Shown here piece by piece: positions 44,035 to 53,105 of a DNA stretch of 64,000 bases (its first letter is position 1; each line of letters opens with the position of its first letter). The notes beneath the pieces are model-generated. The model had not been told where the DNA came from. It ran no database searches and was given only the letters and a program-made list of their open reading frames with translations. Source of the stretch: Roseibaca calidilacus (lineage in GTDB: Bacteria; Pseudomonadota; Alphaproteobacteria; Rhodobacterales; Rhodobacteraceae); the NCBI RefSeq assembly GCF_001517585.1, contig NZ_FBYC01000001.1, forward strand, positions 434,001 to 498,000, read 5' to 3'. Position numbers and translations under genes: made by a program.

Positions 44035-46307
44035 TTCTTGGCCTCATCTGCTTTGCCGCTGCGCGCGATCCCTTTCAGCAACGCCGCCGCGCCGATTGCG
44101 GCAATCATGACCACAGCGATTTCGCCAAATGTGTCGATTGCCCGGAAATCTACCAAGATCACGTTCACGATGTTGCGCCCGAAGGCTTCAGTCCAGCTGG
44201 CCGCTTCGAAAAATTCTGTCAGGCGTCGGTCGAAGGGTTGGTCAAGGACCAACAGCAAGGTCAGCGTTGTTCCCAGGCCGACCGCGCCAGCCAAGGCAGC
44301 ATTCGCAAAGCTGTGTTTCTGGTGCCCGTCCGGGTCCAGATTTGGCATTTTCAGGAAGGCGAAGGCCATCAAAAGCACCACCAGCAATTCCACCAGCAAT
44401 TGCGTTATGGCCACATCCGGTGCCGAGAACATGATGAAAATCAGCGCGACGCCCACGCCAACCACCCCAAGCGCAACAAGGGCGACAATCCGCGATGATG
44501 TCAGCGCCGTCACCACTGTGCCAGCGACGATCAGCAGCGCCACACCCCATTCCATGAAGCTAAGGTTTGTCAGCTGCAACTCTATGCCACCTGCACCGCG
44601 CAGCGCCAGCGTGACCAGAACAGTTGCCGCAAGAACGGCAAATGTGGCGAACATATATTGGCGCAAAACGCCTGTCTGGATCACCGCCGTTTGTGCTTTT
44701 GTGAAGCTTACGAAGCGGTCCAGAAGCGTGTCCCACCCGGCATCCAGATTAGGGCCACGTTCTTCTAGCCAGATAAGCGCCCGTCGCAGCTTTTGATGGC
44801 CCAGATACAGCACAAAGCCCAGCGCGAAGGTCACAAGGCTTAGAACCAGTGGCAGGTTGAACCCGGCCCACAGCTTGATCCGGCCGCCCTTGTCGGGCGC
44901 CCCCATGACCGCGTTCACCGCAGGTTCTATCAGGTAATAGGCGCTCAATCCGGGCAGAAGGCCAAAGGCCAGACCCAGCGTGCCCAGCACCACTGGGCCG
45001 AACAGCATTGGCCATGGCCCCTCATGCGGGGCATGGGGCAGTTTGCCCTGCGGACCGAAAAAGGGCTTGTAGGCAACGATCCCGGCCACCGCGAACATCA
45101 GCGCGAAGGCGGCCAGCGCCATGGGCAGCACAAAAACCGACAGTTGCATTTCCAAAGCGCCTGCATAGGCGACTTCCTTGGCAATGAAGCCCAAAACGGG
45201 TGGCACACCCGCCATTGCCAGACCAGCGACAATGGCTGCGGCGGCGGTAATCGGCATGGCGCGGGCCAGCCCGCCCAAGACAGTCGCGTCGCGTGTATGT
45301 GTTGCGTGATCGACGATCCCGATAATCAGGAACAATCCAGCTTTATATAGCGAATGCACCAACAAGAAGGTCATCGCCGCCGTGATCGCGTAACCGCTGG
45401 ACCCGGCAAGGAACATGACCAATGTGCCCAAGGCCATCAAGGTCGTATAGGCAAGCGTTTGCTTTAGGTCGGTTTGGCGCAGCGCCATGAAAGATGCGAA
45501 CACCGCTGTGACGGCCCCGAATATGGACAAGGTCCAAATCCAGACATCGCTGCCCGAAAGCGACGGATGCATCCGTGCAAGCAGATAAACCCCGGCTTTC
45601 ACCATCGTTGCCGAATGCAGATAGGCGGAAACCGGCGTTGGCGCGGCCATGGCGTTTGGCAGCCAGAAATGGAACGGCACTTGCGCCGATTTGGTAAACG
45701 CACCGCAAAGCACAAGGATCAGGATCAGCAGGTAGAAGGGTTGCTCGGCAATACTGCCTGCGGCATTCAACTGCGACAGCTCGAACGTGCCTTGCGTGAT
45801 ACCGATCAGGATGAAACCCGCCAGCATGGCCAGCCCGCCTGTGGCGGTCAACAACAAGGCCTGCAAGGCGTTGCGGCGCGATTTCGGATCGGTATGGACA
45901 AAGCCGATCAGCAAATAGGACGTGAAGGTCGTCAATTCCCAGAACACGAACAAGGCGATCAGGTTGTCGGCCAGCACCAGCCCCAACATGGACAGCATGA
46001 AGCTAAACAAATAAATGGCGAATCTGTCATATTGCGGGTGCCCGGCCAGATATTTCGCGGCATATAGCATGACCATCGCGCCAATGCCGGTGATCAGCAG
46101 CGCAAACAACAGGCTCAGGCCGTCAATCCAGAACGATAGCCGCACATCAAGCGATGGCACCCAGTTCCAGACCACCTGCACAGGCTCGCCACCGGCAACA
46201 CTGGGCAAAAATTGCAAGAAAAACACGAAAAGCAAAGCTGTGATAGCCGCTGTTCCCAGACCGGACAGGGTCTTCCACTGGGCATTGGGGTCCGAATGAT
46301 CCGCCAT
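44031..46307 (-). CDS. mrpA: Na+/H+ antiporter subunit MrpA
   Basis: 758 aa. N-terminal NuoL-like domain with 'WIDGLSLLFALLITGIG', 'FVFWELTTFTSYLLIGF' (catalytic Glu) and 'AFTKSAQVPFHFWLPNAMAAPTPVSAYLHSATMVKAGVYL' (in part SAQVPFHFWLPNAM). The C-terminal MbhD/MrpA domain has 'LLVAGTVVTAL'-like helices and 'APDVAITQLLVELLVVLLMA'. It exchanges Na+ for H+ with the other subunits. It begins at what is normally the second helix ('TAAITALLFVFFLQFLPS') and an in-frame TAG about 40 codons upstream rules out a longer start, so the first helix of typical MrpA seems missing. First gene of the operon. Confidence 0.94.
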   Translation of the reverse strand: MADHSDPNAQWKTLSGLGTAAITALLFVFFLQFLPSVAGGEPVQVVWNWVPSLDVRLSFWIDGLSLLFALLITGIGAMVMLYAAKYLAGHPQYDRFAIYLFSFMLSMLGLVLADNLIALFVFWELTTFTSYLLIGFVHTDPKSRRNALQALLLTATGGLAMLAGFILIGITQGTFELSQLNAAGSIAEQPFYLLILILVLCGAFTKSAQVPFHFWLPNAMAAPTPVSAYLHSATMVKAGVYLLARMHPSLSGSDVWIWTLSIFGAVTAVFASFMALRQTDLKQTLAYTTLMALGTLVMFLAGSSGYAITAAMTFLLVHSLYKAGLFLIIGIVDHATHTRDATVLGGLARAMPITAAAAIVAGLAMAGVPPVLGFIAKEVAYAGALEMQLSVFVLPMALAAFALMFAVAGIVAYKPFFGPQGKLPHAPHEGPWPMLFGPVVLGTLGLAFGLLPGLSAYYLIEPAVNAVMGAPDKGGRIKLWAGFNLPLVLSLVTFALGFVLYLGHQKLRRALIWLEERGPNLDAGWDTLLDRFVSFTKAQTAVIQTGVLRQYMFATFAVLAATVLVTLALRGAGGIELQLTNLSFMEWGVALLIVAGTVVTALTSSRIVALVALGVVGVGVALIFIMFSAPDVAITQLLVELLVVLLMAFAFLKMPNLDPDGHQKHSFANAALAGAVGLGTTLTLLLVLDQPFDRRLTEFFEAASWTEAFGRNIVNVILVDFRAIDTFGEIAVVMIAAIGAAALLKGIARSGKADEAKK

Positions 46308-46547
46308 CGTCGGGTCTGGGCTCCTTGCTGGTGTTACGAATGTCGTTGGTGTGATGCCGCAAAGGCAAAGCGATGTCTATCTCACTTCTTTCCGCAGCGT
46401 CCACAAATCGGTTTGACGCGAAATCTATCCAAAACCCGTTTTGCAAAGGTTGAAACTTGGCAAATCTAGGTAAAACCGCCTAACCTTTACCCCGCAAAAG
46501 GCAGCATCGGCCGTGATGGCGTGCTGTATTGGTTTGGGGCAGACTGA

Positions 46548-46964
46548 ATGAACGGCAGGACATCCACGGAACGGTTTGCACGCCCAAGCTTGGCGTCCCA
46601 ATTCGCCAGCGCGCAGTCAGCGGAACCCCAGATAGAGCAGATGACCGTCTATGCGTGTAACGCCGTTGCAGATGTGTCGTTTCCCTTGGCGTCGTTGCCC
46701 ATAGAGCTTGCGCGCCTGGCGCCGACTGTTCCAGCGTTGCAGCTTGGCCTTGTTCTTGCCTCTGCCGCAGATGCCACGCAAAGCATGTTCGGCACGTCAG
46801 GTCCAAGCGGCGCGCGGTCGCAGGAATTGTGGAAACAGGCCGCGATTATTGGTGTCGATGTGCTTTACCTGTCGCTTTTGGATCGGCAATCCGCAACGGC
46901 GCAAGATTTGTTGGATTATTGGCTAAACGAAGATGGCACCTTCCACCCCCATGACACGTTTTAA
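46548..46964 (+). CDS. Hypothetical protein
   Basis: 138 aa, no family recognised. The N-terminal 30 residues are polar (MNGRTSTERFARPSLASQFASAQ). The middle has hydrophobic helical stretches ('VPALQLGLVLASAADATQSMF') and the end is 'LLDRQSATAQDLLDYWLNEDGTFHPHDTF'. There is no signal peptide or clear motif. It overlaps the following P1 peptidase start, which suggests cotranscription. RBS is poor (GGGGCAGACTGA), so the start is uncertain. Coding is supported by composition and by being the only long frame here. Confidence 0.55.
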   Translation: MNGRTSTERFARPSLASQFASAQSAEPQIEQMTVYACNAVADVSFPLASLPIELARLAPTVPALQLGLVLASAADATQSMFGTSGPSGARSQELWKQAAIIGVDVLYLSLLDRQSATAQDLLDYWLNEDGTFHPHDTF

Positions 46965-47955
46965 CCGGCCCGGCCCCCGTAACCTACTGACCGATGTGGG
47001 CGGTTTGCGCGTTGGAAATGCGCAAGATGCGGTGTTGGTCAGCGGGGTTACAGTTGTGACGGGGGATGCGTCTTTCACTGCGGGGGTGCACATTATGGGA
47101 GGCGCGCCCGGCACCCGAGAGACCGCGTTGCTAGCGCCCGAGCGCCTTGTGCAACAGGTGGACGCCATTGTGCTGGCCGGTGGGTCTGCCTTTGGGTTGG
47201 ACGCGGCTTCGGGCGTGATGGACGGTCTGCGCGCGCAGGGGCGCGGCTTTCAGGTTGCAGGGCAGCGCGTGCCTATTGTGCCGGCGGCAATCCTGTTTGA
47301 TTTGGCCAATGGGGGCGCGAAGGACTGGGGGGCAAACCCTTACCCGGCGCTTGGGCGCGCCGCGCTTCATGCGGCTGCAACTGAGTTCGCTTTGGGCAGC
47401 CATGGTGCCGGGATCGGGGCCACAACGGCCAATTTCGCCGGTGGCCTTGGATCGGCGTCTTGGGTGTTGGAAACTGGCACAACCGTGGGATCGCTGGTGG
47501 CGGCGAACCCGGTCGGCAGCGTGACGGTGGGGCAGGGGCGGCATTTCTGGGCCGCGCCGTTCGAATGGCAAGACGAATTCGGCGGGCTTGGTCCCGCGCC
47601 GCAAGGGGACTATGGCACGCCCCCCATAACCAAACTGGCGCGCGAAGCGACGACGCTGGCTGTGGTCGCGACCGATGCCACGCTGACGCAGGCGCAACTG
47701 ACGCGGCTGGCGATTGCCGCGCATGATGGGATGGCCCGCGCCATCGTGCCCTCGCACACGCAATTTGATGGCGACATTGTTTTTGCGCTCTCTACCGGTG
47801 CGGGGCCTGCGGCTGAGGCGCTGGATATGGTGGCCTTGGGCCATGCCGCCGCCACATGCCTGACCCGCGCCATTGCGCGCGCCATCTATCATGCCGACCC
47901 GCCTAAGCGCATGTCGCATCCGGCATGGCGCGCACCGCATCTGCCGCTTGACTAA
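46951..47955 (+). CDS. P1 family peptidase (DmpA/BapA-type aminopeptidase)
   Basis: 334 aa from ATG 46951 (MTRFNRPGPRNLLTDVGGLRVGNA); ATG 46933 in frame is also possible. Family blocks: 'NLLTDVGGLRVGNAQDAV', 'VDAIVLAGGSAFGLDAASGVMDGL', 'GAGIGATTANFAGGLGSASW' and 'PSHTQFDGDIVFALSTG'. The last block is the usual place of the Ntn-hydrolase self-cleavage and nucleophilic Thr/Ser. These enzymes process N-terminal or beta-amino residues of peptides and amides; the natural substrate is unknown. Overlaps the hypothetical gene by 14 bases. Confidence 0.9.
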   Translation: MTRFNRPGPRNLLTDVGGLRVGNAQDAVLVSGVTVVTGDASFTAGVHIMGGAPGTRETALLAPERLVQQVDAIVLAGGSAFGLDAASGVMDGLRAQGRGFQVAGQRVPIVPAAILFDLANGGAKDWGANPYPALGRAALHAAATEFALGSHGAGIGATTANFAGGLGSASWVLETGTTVGSLVAANPVGSVTVGQGRHFWAAPFEWQDEFGGLGPAPQGDYGTPPITKLAREATTLAVVATDATLTQAQLTRLAIAAHDGMARAIVPSHTQFDGDIVFALSTGAGPAAEALDMVALGHAAATCLTRAIARAIYHADPPKRMSHPAWRAPHLPLD

Positions 47956-47982
47956 GCCCATGACACGCCGGACAACAGGCTG

Positions 47983-48852
47983 ATGAGTGAACATGTTAAA
48001 GGTCTGGCCCTGACCACCTTGGGTGTGCTGTTCATTGTGCCCGATTCGCTATTCGTGCGCCTGATCGACGCTCCGGCCATAACAACCGCCTTTTGGCGCA
48101 ACCTGATTGCAGGCGGGTTGATCTTGGCGTTCGTGCTGGCCACCCAAGGGCCGCGCGCGGTCACGTCGCTGGCGCAAACGGGGCGCGCAGGGGCCGCCTA
48201 TCTGGTGTTCTTCGGTATGGCCGCCAGTGGGTTTGTGCTGGCGGTGTCGCTGACCAGCGTGGCCAATGTGGTTTTTATCCTTGCGGCAACGCCGGTCTTT
48301 GCAACCGTGTTCAGCCGGGTGTTCTTGGGAGAGCCGATTTCCATGCGCATGGTCCTGACCATGGCGGGCGTTTTCGTCGGTCTGGGCATTATCCTGCGCG
48401 GGTCGCATGAAACGGCAGGCGCAAGTTGGCAGGGCGATCTTGTCGCTTTGGGCGTCGCGGCCTGTTTCGCTGCTGCAATGACCGCGCTGCGGGTGCTGCG
48501 GGGGCGCTCTATGCTGGCGGCGGTGCCGGTGTCACTGATCGGCGCAGCCTTGGTGCTGCTGCCCTTTGCCGATGTCATGGGGCCGCTATCCGCGCAATGG
48601 CTGCTGCTGCTGGGGCATGGCGCGTTCATTGCCTGCGCGTCGTCACTGATGACAATGGGGCCGCGCTACATCACCTCTGCCGAAGTGTCGCTGTTGTTGT
48701 TGCTGGAATCGGTGCTGGCACCCCTGCTGGTCTGGGCGCTGCTGGGCGAAAACCCTGGCCCATGGGCCATCTGGGGGGGGGCGGTCGTGATCGCGGTGCT
48801 GCTGGTGTCGAACCTGTGGCTGGTGATGCGCTTTCAGTCGTCCAGAAGGTAG
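47983..48852 (+). CDS. EamA/DMT superfamily transporter
   Basis: 289 aa, ten predicted membrane helices in two EamA repeats (about residues 7-135 and 148-282), e.g. 'NLIAGGLILAFVLATQG', 'VANVVFILAATPVFATVFSRVFLGEP' and 'SLLLLLESVLAPLLVWALLGENPGPWAIWGG' (in part LLLLESVLAPLLVWALLGE). The family exports or imports metabolites; the substrate is unknown. It overlaps the convergent UPF0260 gene by 19 bases. Confidence 0.9.
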   Translation: MSEHVKGLALTTLGVLFIVPDSLFVRLIDAPAITTAFWRNLIAGGLILAFVLATQGPRAVTSLAQTGRAGAAYLVFFGMAASGFVLAVSLTSVANVVFILAATPVFATVFSRVFLGEPISMRMVLTMAGVFVGLGIILRGSHETAGASWQGDLVALGVAACFAAAMTALRVLRGRSMLAAVPVSLIGAALVLLPFADVMGPLSAQWLLLLGHGAFIACASSLMTMGPRYITSAEVSLLLLLESVLAPLLVWALLGENPGPWAIWGGAVVIAVLLVSNLWLVMRFQSSRR

Positions 48853-49277
48853 TCTTCCCAATCGTCCAGCGGCACCACGCTTTCCGAAACGGTCTGATCT
48901 TGCATCGACACGCCCGCTTGCCGCACCGTGTTCGGATCGCCGGACACAAGCGGATGCCAGAGCGGCAATTTATGCCCTTCATGCAGCAACCGGTAGGCGC
49001 AGGTCTCGGGCATCCAATAGGCAATCTCTGGCAGGTTTTCTGGCGTCAGAACCACGCATTCCGGCACCAGTGACTTGCGGTTGGCATAGCTTGCGCAGCG
49101 GCAGGTGCTGTCATCGAACAGGCGGCAGGCGACACGGGTAAAGATCAGCTCTTCCGTGTCGATATCTTCCAGCTTGTTCAGGCAACAACGCCCGCACCCA
49201 TCGCAGAGCGCCTCCCATTCGGGGGCGGTCATGTCGGACAGGGGCACATTATGCCAAAATTCAGAGCGCAGCGTCAT
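48834..49277 (-). CDS. UPF0260 / YcgN family cysteine-cluster protein
   Basis: 147 aa. Cys-rich pattern 'WEALCDGCGRCCLNKLED', 'RVACRLFDDSTCRCASYANR', 'VPECVVLTPENL' and 'WMPETCAYRLLHEGHKLPLWHPLVSG' (last given in part: MPETCAYRLLHEG). This is the UPF0260 arrangement, suggesting a metal or Fe-S site. Function unknown; conserved in Proteobacteria. Confidence 0.94.
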   Translation of the reverse strand: MTLRSEFWHNVPLSDMTAPEWEALCDGCGRCCLNKLEDIDTEELIFTRVACRLFDDSTCRCASYANRKSLVPECVVLTPENLPEIAYWMPETCAYRLLHEGHKLPLWHPLVSGDPNTVRQAGVSMQDQTVSESVVPLDDWEDYLLDD

Positions 49278-49351
49278 GTGCCGCTAGATAATCCGCTTTG
49301 CGCCCGTGCGACAGTCCCTATCGGCGCGCGCTGCGCCACGGCGGGCAGGGG

Positions 49352-50104
49352 TTATGGCGCGCCCTTGCGTAGCGCGGGCAAGCCCACGCCCGTGCTGTCA
49401 AAACCGCCATCTGCGGCCAGAACCTGCCCGGTAATGTAGCTGGCGCTATCCGAGGCAAGGAAGATGATCGCGGCCGCGATTTCGGCTTCTGACCCGTAGC
49501 GGTTGAGCGGGATCGCATCATGATAAGCGTTGATAATCTCTTGGCTGTGGACTGCCATCGCCAGCTTGGTGCGCACCGGTCCGGGGCAGACGCAATTCGC
49601 GCGGATACCATATTCGCCCAGTTCTGCCGCTTGCTGCTTGGTAAGCTGAATAACAGCGGCTTTGGACGTGCCATAAGCCACCCGCAGGGTCGAGGCGCGC
49701 AGGCCCGAGATGGAGGCGACATTCACGATGCTGCCCCGGCTGTCCTTCAGGAACGGCAAGGCCGCCTGCGAACACAGGAAGGTGCCGTCCAGATTGGTGG
49801 CCATGATGGTGCGCCACAGGGCGAAATCGCACGCCTCTATGGGGCCGAATTGCGCAACGCCAGCATTGTTCACAAGGCAGTCCAACCGGTCCAGCGTGGC
49901 AAAGCTGGCAGCCACGGCATCTGGGTCGGAAATGTCGCAAACCAGTGCCGTGGCATCCGGCAGATCGCTGACAACGCGCGCCAATTCATCGGCGTCGCGG
50001 TCCAGCAGCACCACCCGCCAGCCTTGCGCTGCAAACCCCTGCGCCGTGGCCAGCCCGATACCCCGCGCAGCCCCAGTGACCAGCGCCACGTGTCGTGTTG
50101 ACAT
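49352..50104 (-). CDS. Short-chain dehydrogenase/reductase
   Basis: 250 aa classical SDR: nucleotide loop 'VTGAARGIGLATAQGFA', 'CLVNNAGVAQFG', catalytic Ser in 'IVNVASISGL' and Tyr/Lys in 'RVAYGTSKAAV', then 'CPGPVRTKLAMA' and 'YITGQVLAADGGF'. Asp after beta-2 ('VVLLDRDADEL') points to NAD(H) rather than NADP(H). The substrate is unknown; it is a single gene divergent from the AsmA gene. Confidence 0.93.
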   Translation of the reverse strand: MSTRHVALVTGAARGIGLATAQGFAAQGWRVVLLDRDADELARVVSDLPDATALVCDISDPDAVAASFATLDRLDCLVNNAGVAQFGPIEACDFALWRTIMATNLDGTFLCSQAALPFLKDSRGSIVNVASISGLRASTLRVAYGTSKAAVIQLTKQQAAELGEYGIRANCVCPGPVRTKLAMAVHSQEIINAYHDAIPLNRYGSEAEIAAAIIFLASDSASYITGQVLAADGGFDSTGVGLPALRKGAP

Positions 50105-50211
50105 GTATTCCCCCCTTTTGTGTTGGGATCAGTTTGACCGTCGAAATTGTGAAAGACAAGCGGTGCCATGCCCGTTAGGCTTGGCGTAAATTAAAGCTGG
50201 TGGAGTGTGTC

Positions 50212-52200
50212 ATGCGTCTTGTCAAAGCCCTGTTCGCGGTTGTGTTGGGTCTGGTTGCCCTATTGGCGGCAGCGGTATTTTTCATTCCAACAGAACGGCT
50301 TGCCACGCTGGCTGCGCAACAATTCGAAGCCGCGACCGGGCGCAGCCTGACCATCGGCGGCGAGATCGGGCTAAGCCTGTATCCGGTGCTCGGGGCGACC
50401 GCGCAAGATATCGCCATCGGCAACCCGGACTGGGCCGGTGGTGGCGAGATGCTGCGCGCCGATGAGATGGATATCGGGGTGAACCTGATGCGCCTTATAT
50501 CCGGGACAGTGGCGGTAGAGCGCGTGGTGCTGCAATCCCCGGTGGTGGAATTCCGGCGCGCGGCGGATGGGCGCGCAACATGGGACTTCCGCGCGCCCGA
50601 GGCGGATGAGACGCCAGCCGCCAGCACTTCCGAGGCCCCGACGCTGACTTTGGCGCGCGCCGAAATCCATGACGGGCGGCTACGCTATATCGATGAGCAG
50701 GGCGGGATGGATTTTCGCGTGATGGATCTGGACGCCACCCTGTCGCTTCCGGCGATGGATGGTCCCCTGTCGCTGGAGGCGTCGGCACAGTTGAACGGAC
50801 AGCCAGTTTCGCTGGCATTGCAAGCCGGGACTGCGGGGGATTTGCTAGGTGGCGGTTTGACGAGCATTACCGCCGATGCCCAGATTGCTGGGGCAGAAGC
50901 GCGCTTTGAGGGGCGCGTGTCGCTCTCGGACATGGCGGCTGAAGGACAGGTTAGCGCAGCCTTGCCTGCATTGGCGCCAGTCGTTGCCGCCATCGGGCAA
51001 TCTGGGGCGGAACTGCCGGACAATTTGCTGCCCGTGTCCTTTTCCGGGCAGATCACCCATACCGCCGATGGGCAAGTGTTTCTGCGCGATGGCGCGGCCA
51101 ATCTGGGTGATATTGCCCTGACAGCCGCAGCGGATGTGTCCATGACCAGCCCGCGCCCGCGGGTGAATGCGCAAATCGCGGTGCCGGTGCTGGACCTGCG
51201 CGGGGCCGGGGGCGCTGGGTCATCCGCCGAAGAACAGGTGGAACCGGGCTGGTCGCGCGCGCTGATAGACGCTTCGGCCCTTGGCGCAGTGGATGGAGAG
51301 ATCTCTGTTGCGCTCAACGAGTTGCGCAGCGACAGCGGCACATTCGGCCCGATCCGCCTGCGCAGCACCATCGACAATTCCCGCGCCGTGACCGACATTC
51401 GTGAAGCGCGCTTGTTCGGCGGCGCTGTGACGGGGCAGGTCATTGTCAACAATCGCTCCGGTTTGTCGGCGCGCGCCGATCTGCAAGTTCGCGATATCAG
51501 CTTGGTCGAACTTCTGCGCGACACGGCCGGGTTTGAGCGGTTGAACGGCACGGCGCAGGGGCGTTTTGATCTGCTTGGCTCTGGTAACAGTCTGCACGCG
51601 ATCATGAATAGCTTGCGCGGCGAGGGTGACCTGTCTTTTTCCGAGGGAGAGATCATCGGTCTGGACCTTGCAGGCATGTTGCGCAATCTGGACCTAAGTT
51701 ATGTCGGGGAAGGCGCTCGCACGATCTATAACAGCATCACGGGCAGCTTCACCGTGGCCGATGGCGTGCTGAGCAATGATGATCTTCTGTTCGACTCGCC
51801 GCGCGTGCAGGTCACGGGGCAAGGGCAGGTCGGTCTTGGCGCGCAAACTCTGGATTACCGGATTGTGCCGTCAGCCCTGCGCGACGACGAGGGCAATGCC
51901 CTGCGTGTGCCACTAATGGTGACAGGACCGTGGAGCGCGCCGCGACTTCGGCTGGATATGGAGGCATTGGCGCGCGAACGGCTGGCCGAAGAGCAGGAAC
52001 GGCTGGAAGAACTGGCCCGCGAAGAGGCGCGTCGCCTTGAAGATCGCGCGCGCGCTGAAGCAGAGGCGAAGATCGTGGATGAACTGGGCGTGACCGCCGA
52101 AGAAGGCGAATCGCTGGAAGATACCGTGCGCCGTGGGGTTGAGCAGCGTCTGGGCGAGGAAATCGGCGAAGGGCTGCGCGGGCTGTTCGGGGGGAACTGA
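50212..52200 (+). CDS. AsmA family protein
   Basis: 662 aa from ATG 50212, spaced 6 bases from GGTGGAG. An N-terminal membrane anchor ('LVKALFAVVLGLVALLAAAVFFIP') is followed by the AsmA start 'ATGRSLTIGGEIGLSLYPVLGATAQDIAIGNPDWA' (in part TGRSLTIGGEIGLSLYPVLG). The C-terminal AsmA domain holds 'LNGTAQGRFDLLGSGNSL' and 'GLDLAGMLRNLDL'. The last 65 residues form a charged coiled coil (ERLAEEQERLEELAREEARR). AsmA-like proteins bridge the periplasm and help outer-membrane lipid homeostasis. Convergent with the ZIP gene, 2-base gap. Confidence 0.92.
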   Translation: MRLVKALFAVVLGLVALLAAAVFFIPTERLATLAAQQFEAATGRSLTIGGEIGLSLYPVLGATAQDIAIGNPDWAGGGEMLRADEMDIGVNLMRLISGTVAVERVVLQSPVVEFRRAADGRATWDFRAPEADETPAASTSEAPTLTLARAEIHDGRLRYIDEQGGMDFRVMDLDATLSLPAMDGPLSLEASAQLNGQPVSLALQAGTAGDLLGGGLTSITADAQIAGAEARFEGRVSLSDMAAEGQVSAALPALAPVVAAIGQSGAELPDNLLPVSFSGQITHTADGQVFLRDGAANLGDIALTAAADVSMTSPRPRVNAQIAVPVLDLRGAGGAGSSAEEQVEPGWSRALIDASALGAVDGEISVALNELRSDSGTFGPIRLRSTIDNSRAVTDIREARLFGGAVTGQVIVNNRSGLSARADLQVRDISLVELLRDTAGFERLNGTAQGRFDLLGSGNSLHAIMNSLRGEGDLSFSEGEIIGLDLAGMLRNLDLSYVGEGARTIYNSITGSFTVADGVLSNDDLLFDSPRVQVTGQGQVGLGAQTLDYRIVPSALRDDEGNALRVPLMVTGPWSAPRLRLDMEALARERLAEEQERLEELAREEARRLEDRARAEAEAKIVDELGVTAEEGESLEDTVRRGVEQRLGEEIGEGLRGLFGGN

Positions 52201-52202
52201 CC

Positions 52203-52943
52203 TTAGCCCAGCACCAGCGTTGCGGCCATCATTGCGGCGAAGGCCAGCGTCACCACCACGCCGATCAGCGAGGAATCGGCGTGCTCTTGCGCTTCGGGCA
52301 GCAGTTCGGAAAAGATCATCCACAACATAGCCCCCGCCGCCAAGCCTAGCCCGACCGGAAGCACCGGTTCAAAAGACTTCACGAATAAAAAGGCCGGAAT
52401 TGCCAGCAGCGGTTGCGGCAAAGACGAAACAACCGCCCACAAGCCCGCCTTGGCCACAGATGCGCCGCGCGGCACCATGACCAGCGCAATTGCAAGCCCC
52501 TCTGGCACGTTGTGCAAGGCAATGGCCAGTGTGATAAGATCGCCCAAGGGCCGCCCGCCGCCAAAGGCCACGCCCACACCGATCCCTTCGGCGGCAGAAT
52601 GCGCGGTCATGACGCCCATAATCATCAGGATCTTGGCCGCATCCGCGCTTGTCATGTCGCCCAAGCTGACGTTGCTTTTGCGGTCCAGCAGTGTCTTGAC
52701 CAGCCAGATCGCCAAGACCCCTAGCACAATGCCGCCCACGCTGCGCGGCCCGGACAGGTCAAACCCTTCCATCACCAAGGTCACGCTTGCGGCCAGCATC
52801 AGTCCGGCGGCCAGTGCATTGCCCATCGCCAAAGCGCGGGCGGACATGGACCGCACCGCCAGTAAGGGCAATGCGCCAAGCCCAGTCGCCAATGCGGTGA
52901 CAAGCGCGGCGATGAAAACGATCATTAGGGTTGGCTCGGTCAT
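52203..52943 (-). CDS. ZIP family metal ion transporter
   Basis: 246 aa, eight helices. Metal-site helices IV and V carry 'MTAHSAAEGIGVGVAFGGG' and 'LAIALHNVPEGLAIALVMVP', the ZIP H-S-x-x-E-G and H-N-x-P-E-G motifs. N-terminus 'LVTALATGLGALPLLAVR' is family-typical. ZIPs import Zn2+, Mn2+ or Fe2+. The start is 16 bases from a perfect ICE-like (Irr) palindrome, hinting that this one responds to iron status. It is divergent from the sulfonate monooxygenase cluster. Confidence 0.93.
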   Translation of the reverse strand: MTEPTLMIVFIAALVTALATGLGALPLLAVRSMSARALAMGNALAAGLMLAASVTLVMEGFDLSGPRSVGGIVLGVLAIWLVKTLLDRKSNVSLGDMTSADAAKILMIMGVMTAHSAAEGIGVGVAFGGGRPLGDLITLAIALHNVPEGLAIALVMVPRGASVAKAGLWAVVSSLPQPLLAIPAFLFVKSFEPVLPVGLGLAAGAMLWMIFSELLPEAQEHADSSLIGVVVTLAFAAMMAATLVLG

Positions 52944-52959
52944 CCTGGCTCTCCCAATA

Positions 52960-52974
52960 TTAGAATGATTCTAA
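52960..52974. promoter_or_regulatory. Irr/ICE-type operator upstream of the ZIP gene
   Basis: TTAGAATGATTCTAA, a perfect 15-bp palindrome (TTAGAA-N3-TTCTAA), matches the iron control element bound by the heme-sensing Fur-family regulator Irr in Alphaproteobacteria. It lies 16 bases before the ZIP start codon on the minus strand and 131 bases before the monooxygenase start on the plus strand. Confidence 0.65.
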
Positions 52975-53105
52975 GCTATGGGTGGCGCTTATGAAGTGCA
53001 AGCGGAAAAACTGCAATGCGAATTGATACATTATTGATTTATAAAATCCGCTCTGCTAGCGTTATATGCAAGACGCCCGGAAACAGGGCGCAAGGGAGGG
53101 AAGAC

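Noticed and set aside
43273-44796. 507-codon plus-strand open frame opposite mrpC-mrpA
   Set aside because: Shadow of the mrp operon; its second half is low-complexity Ser/Thr/Arg.
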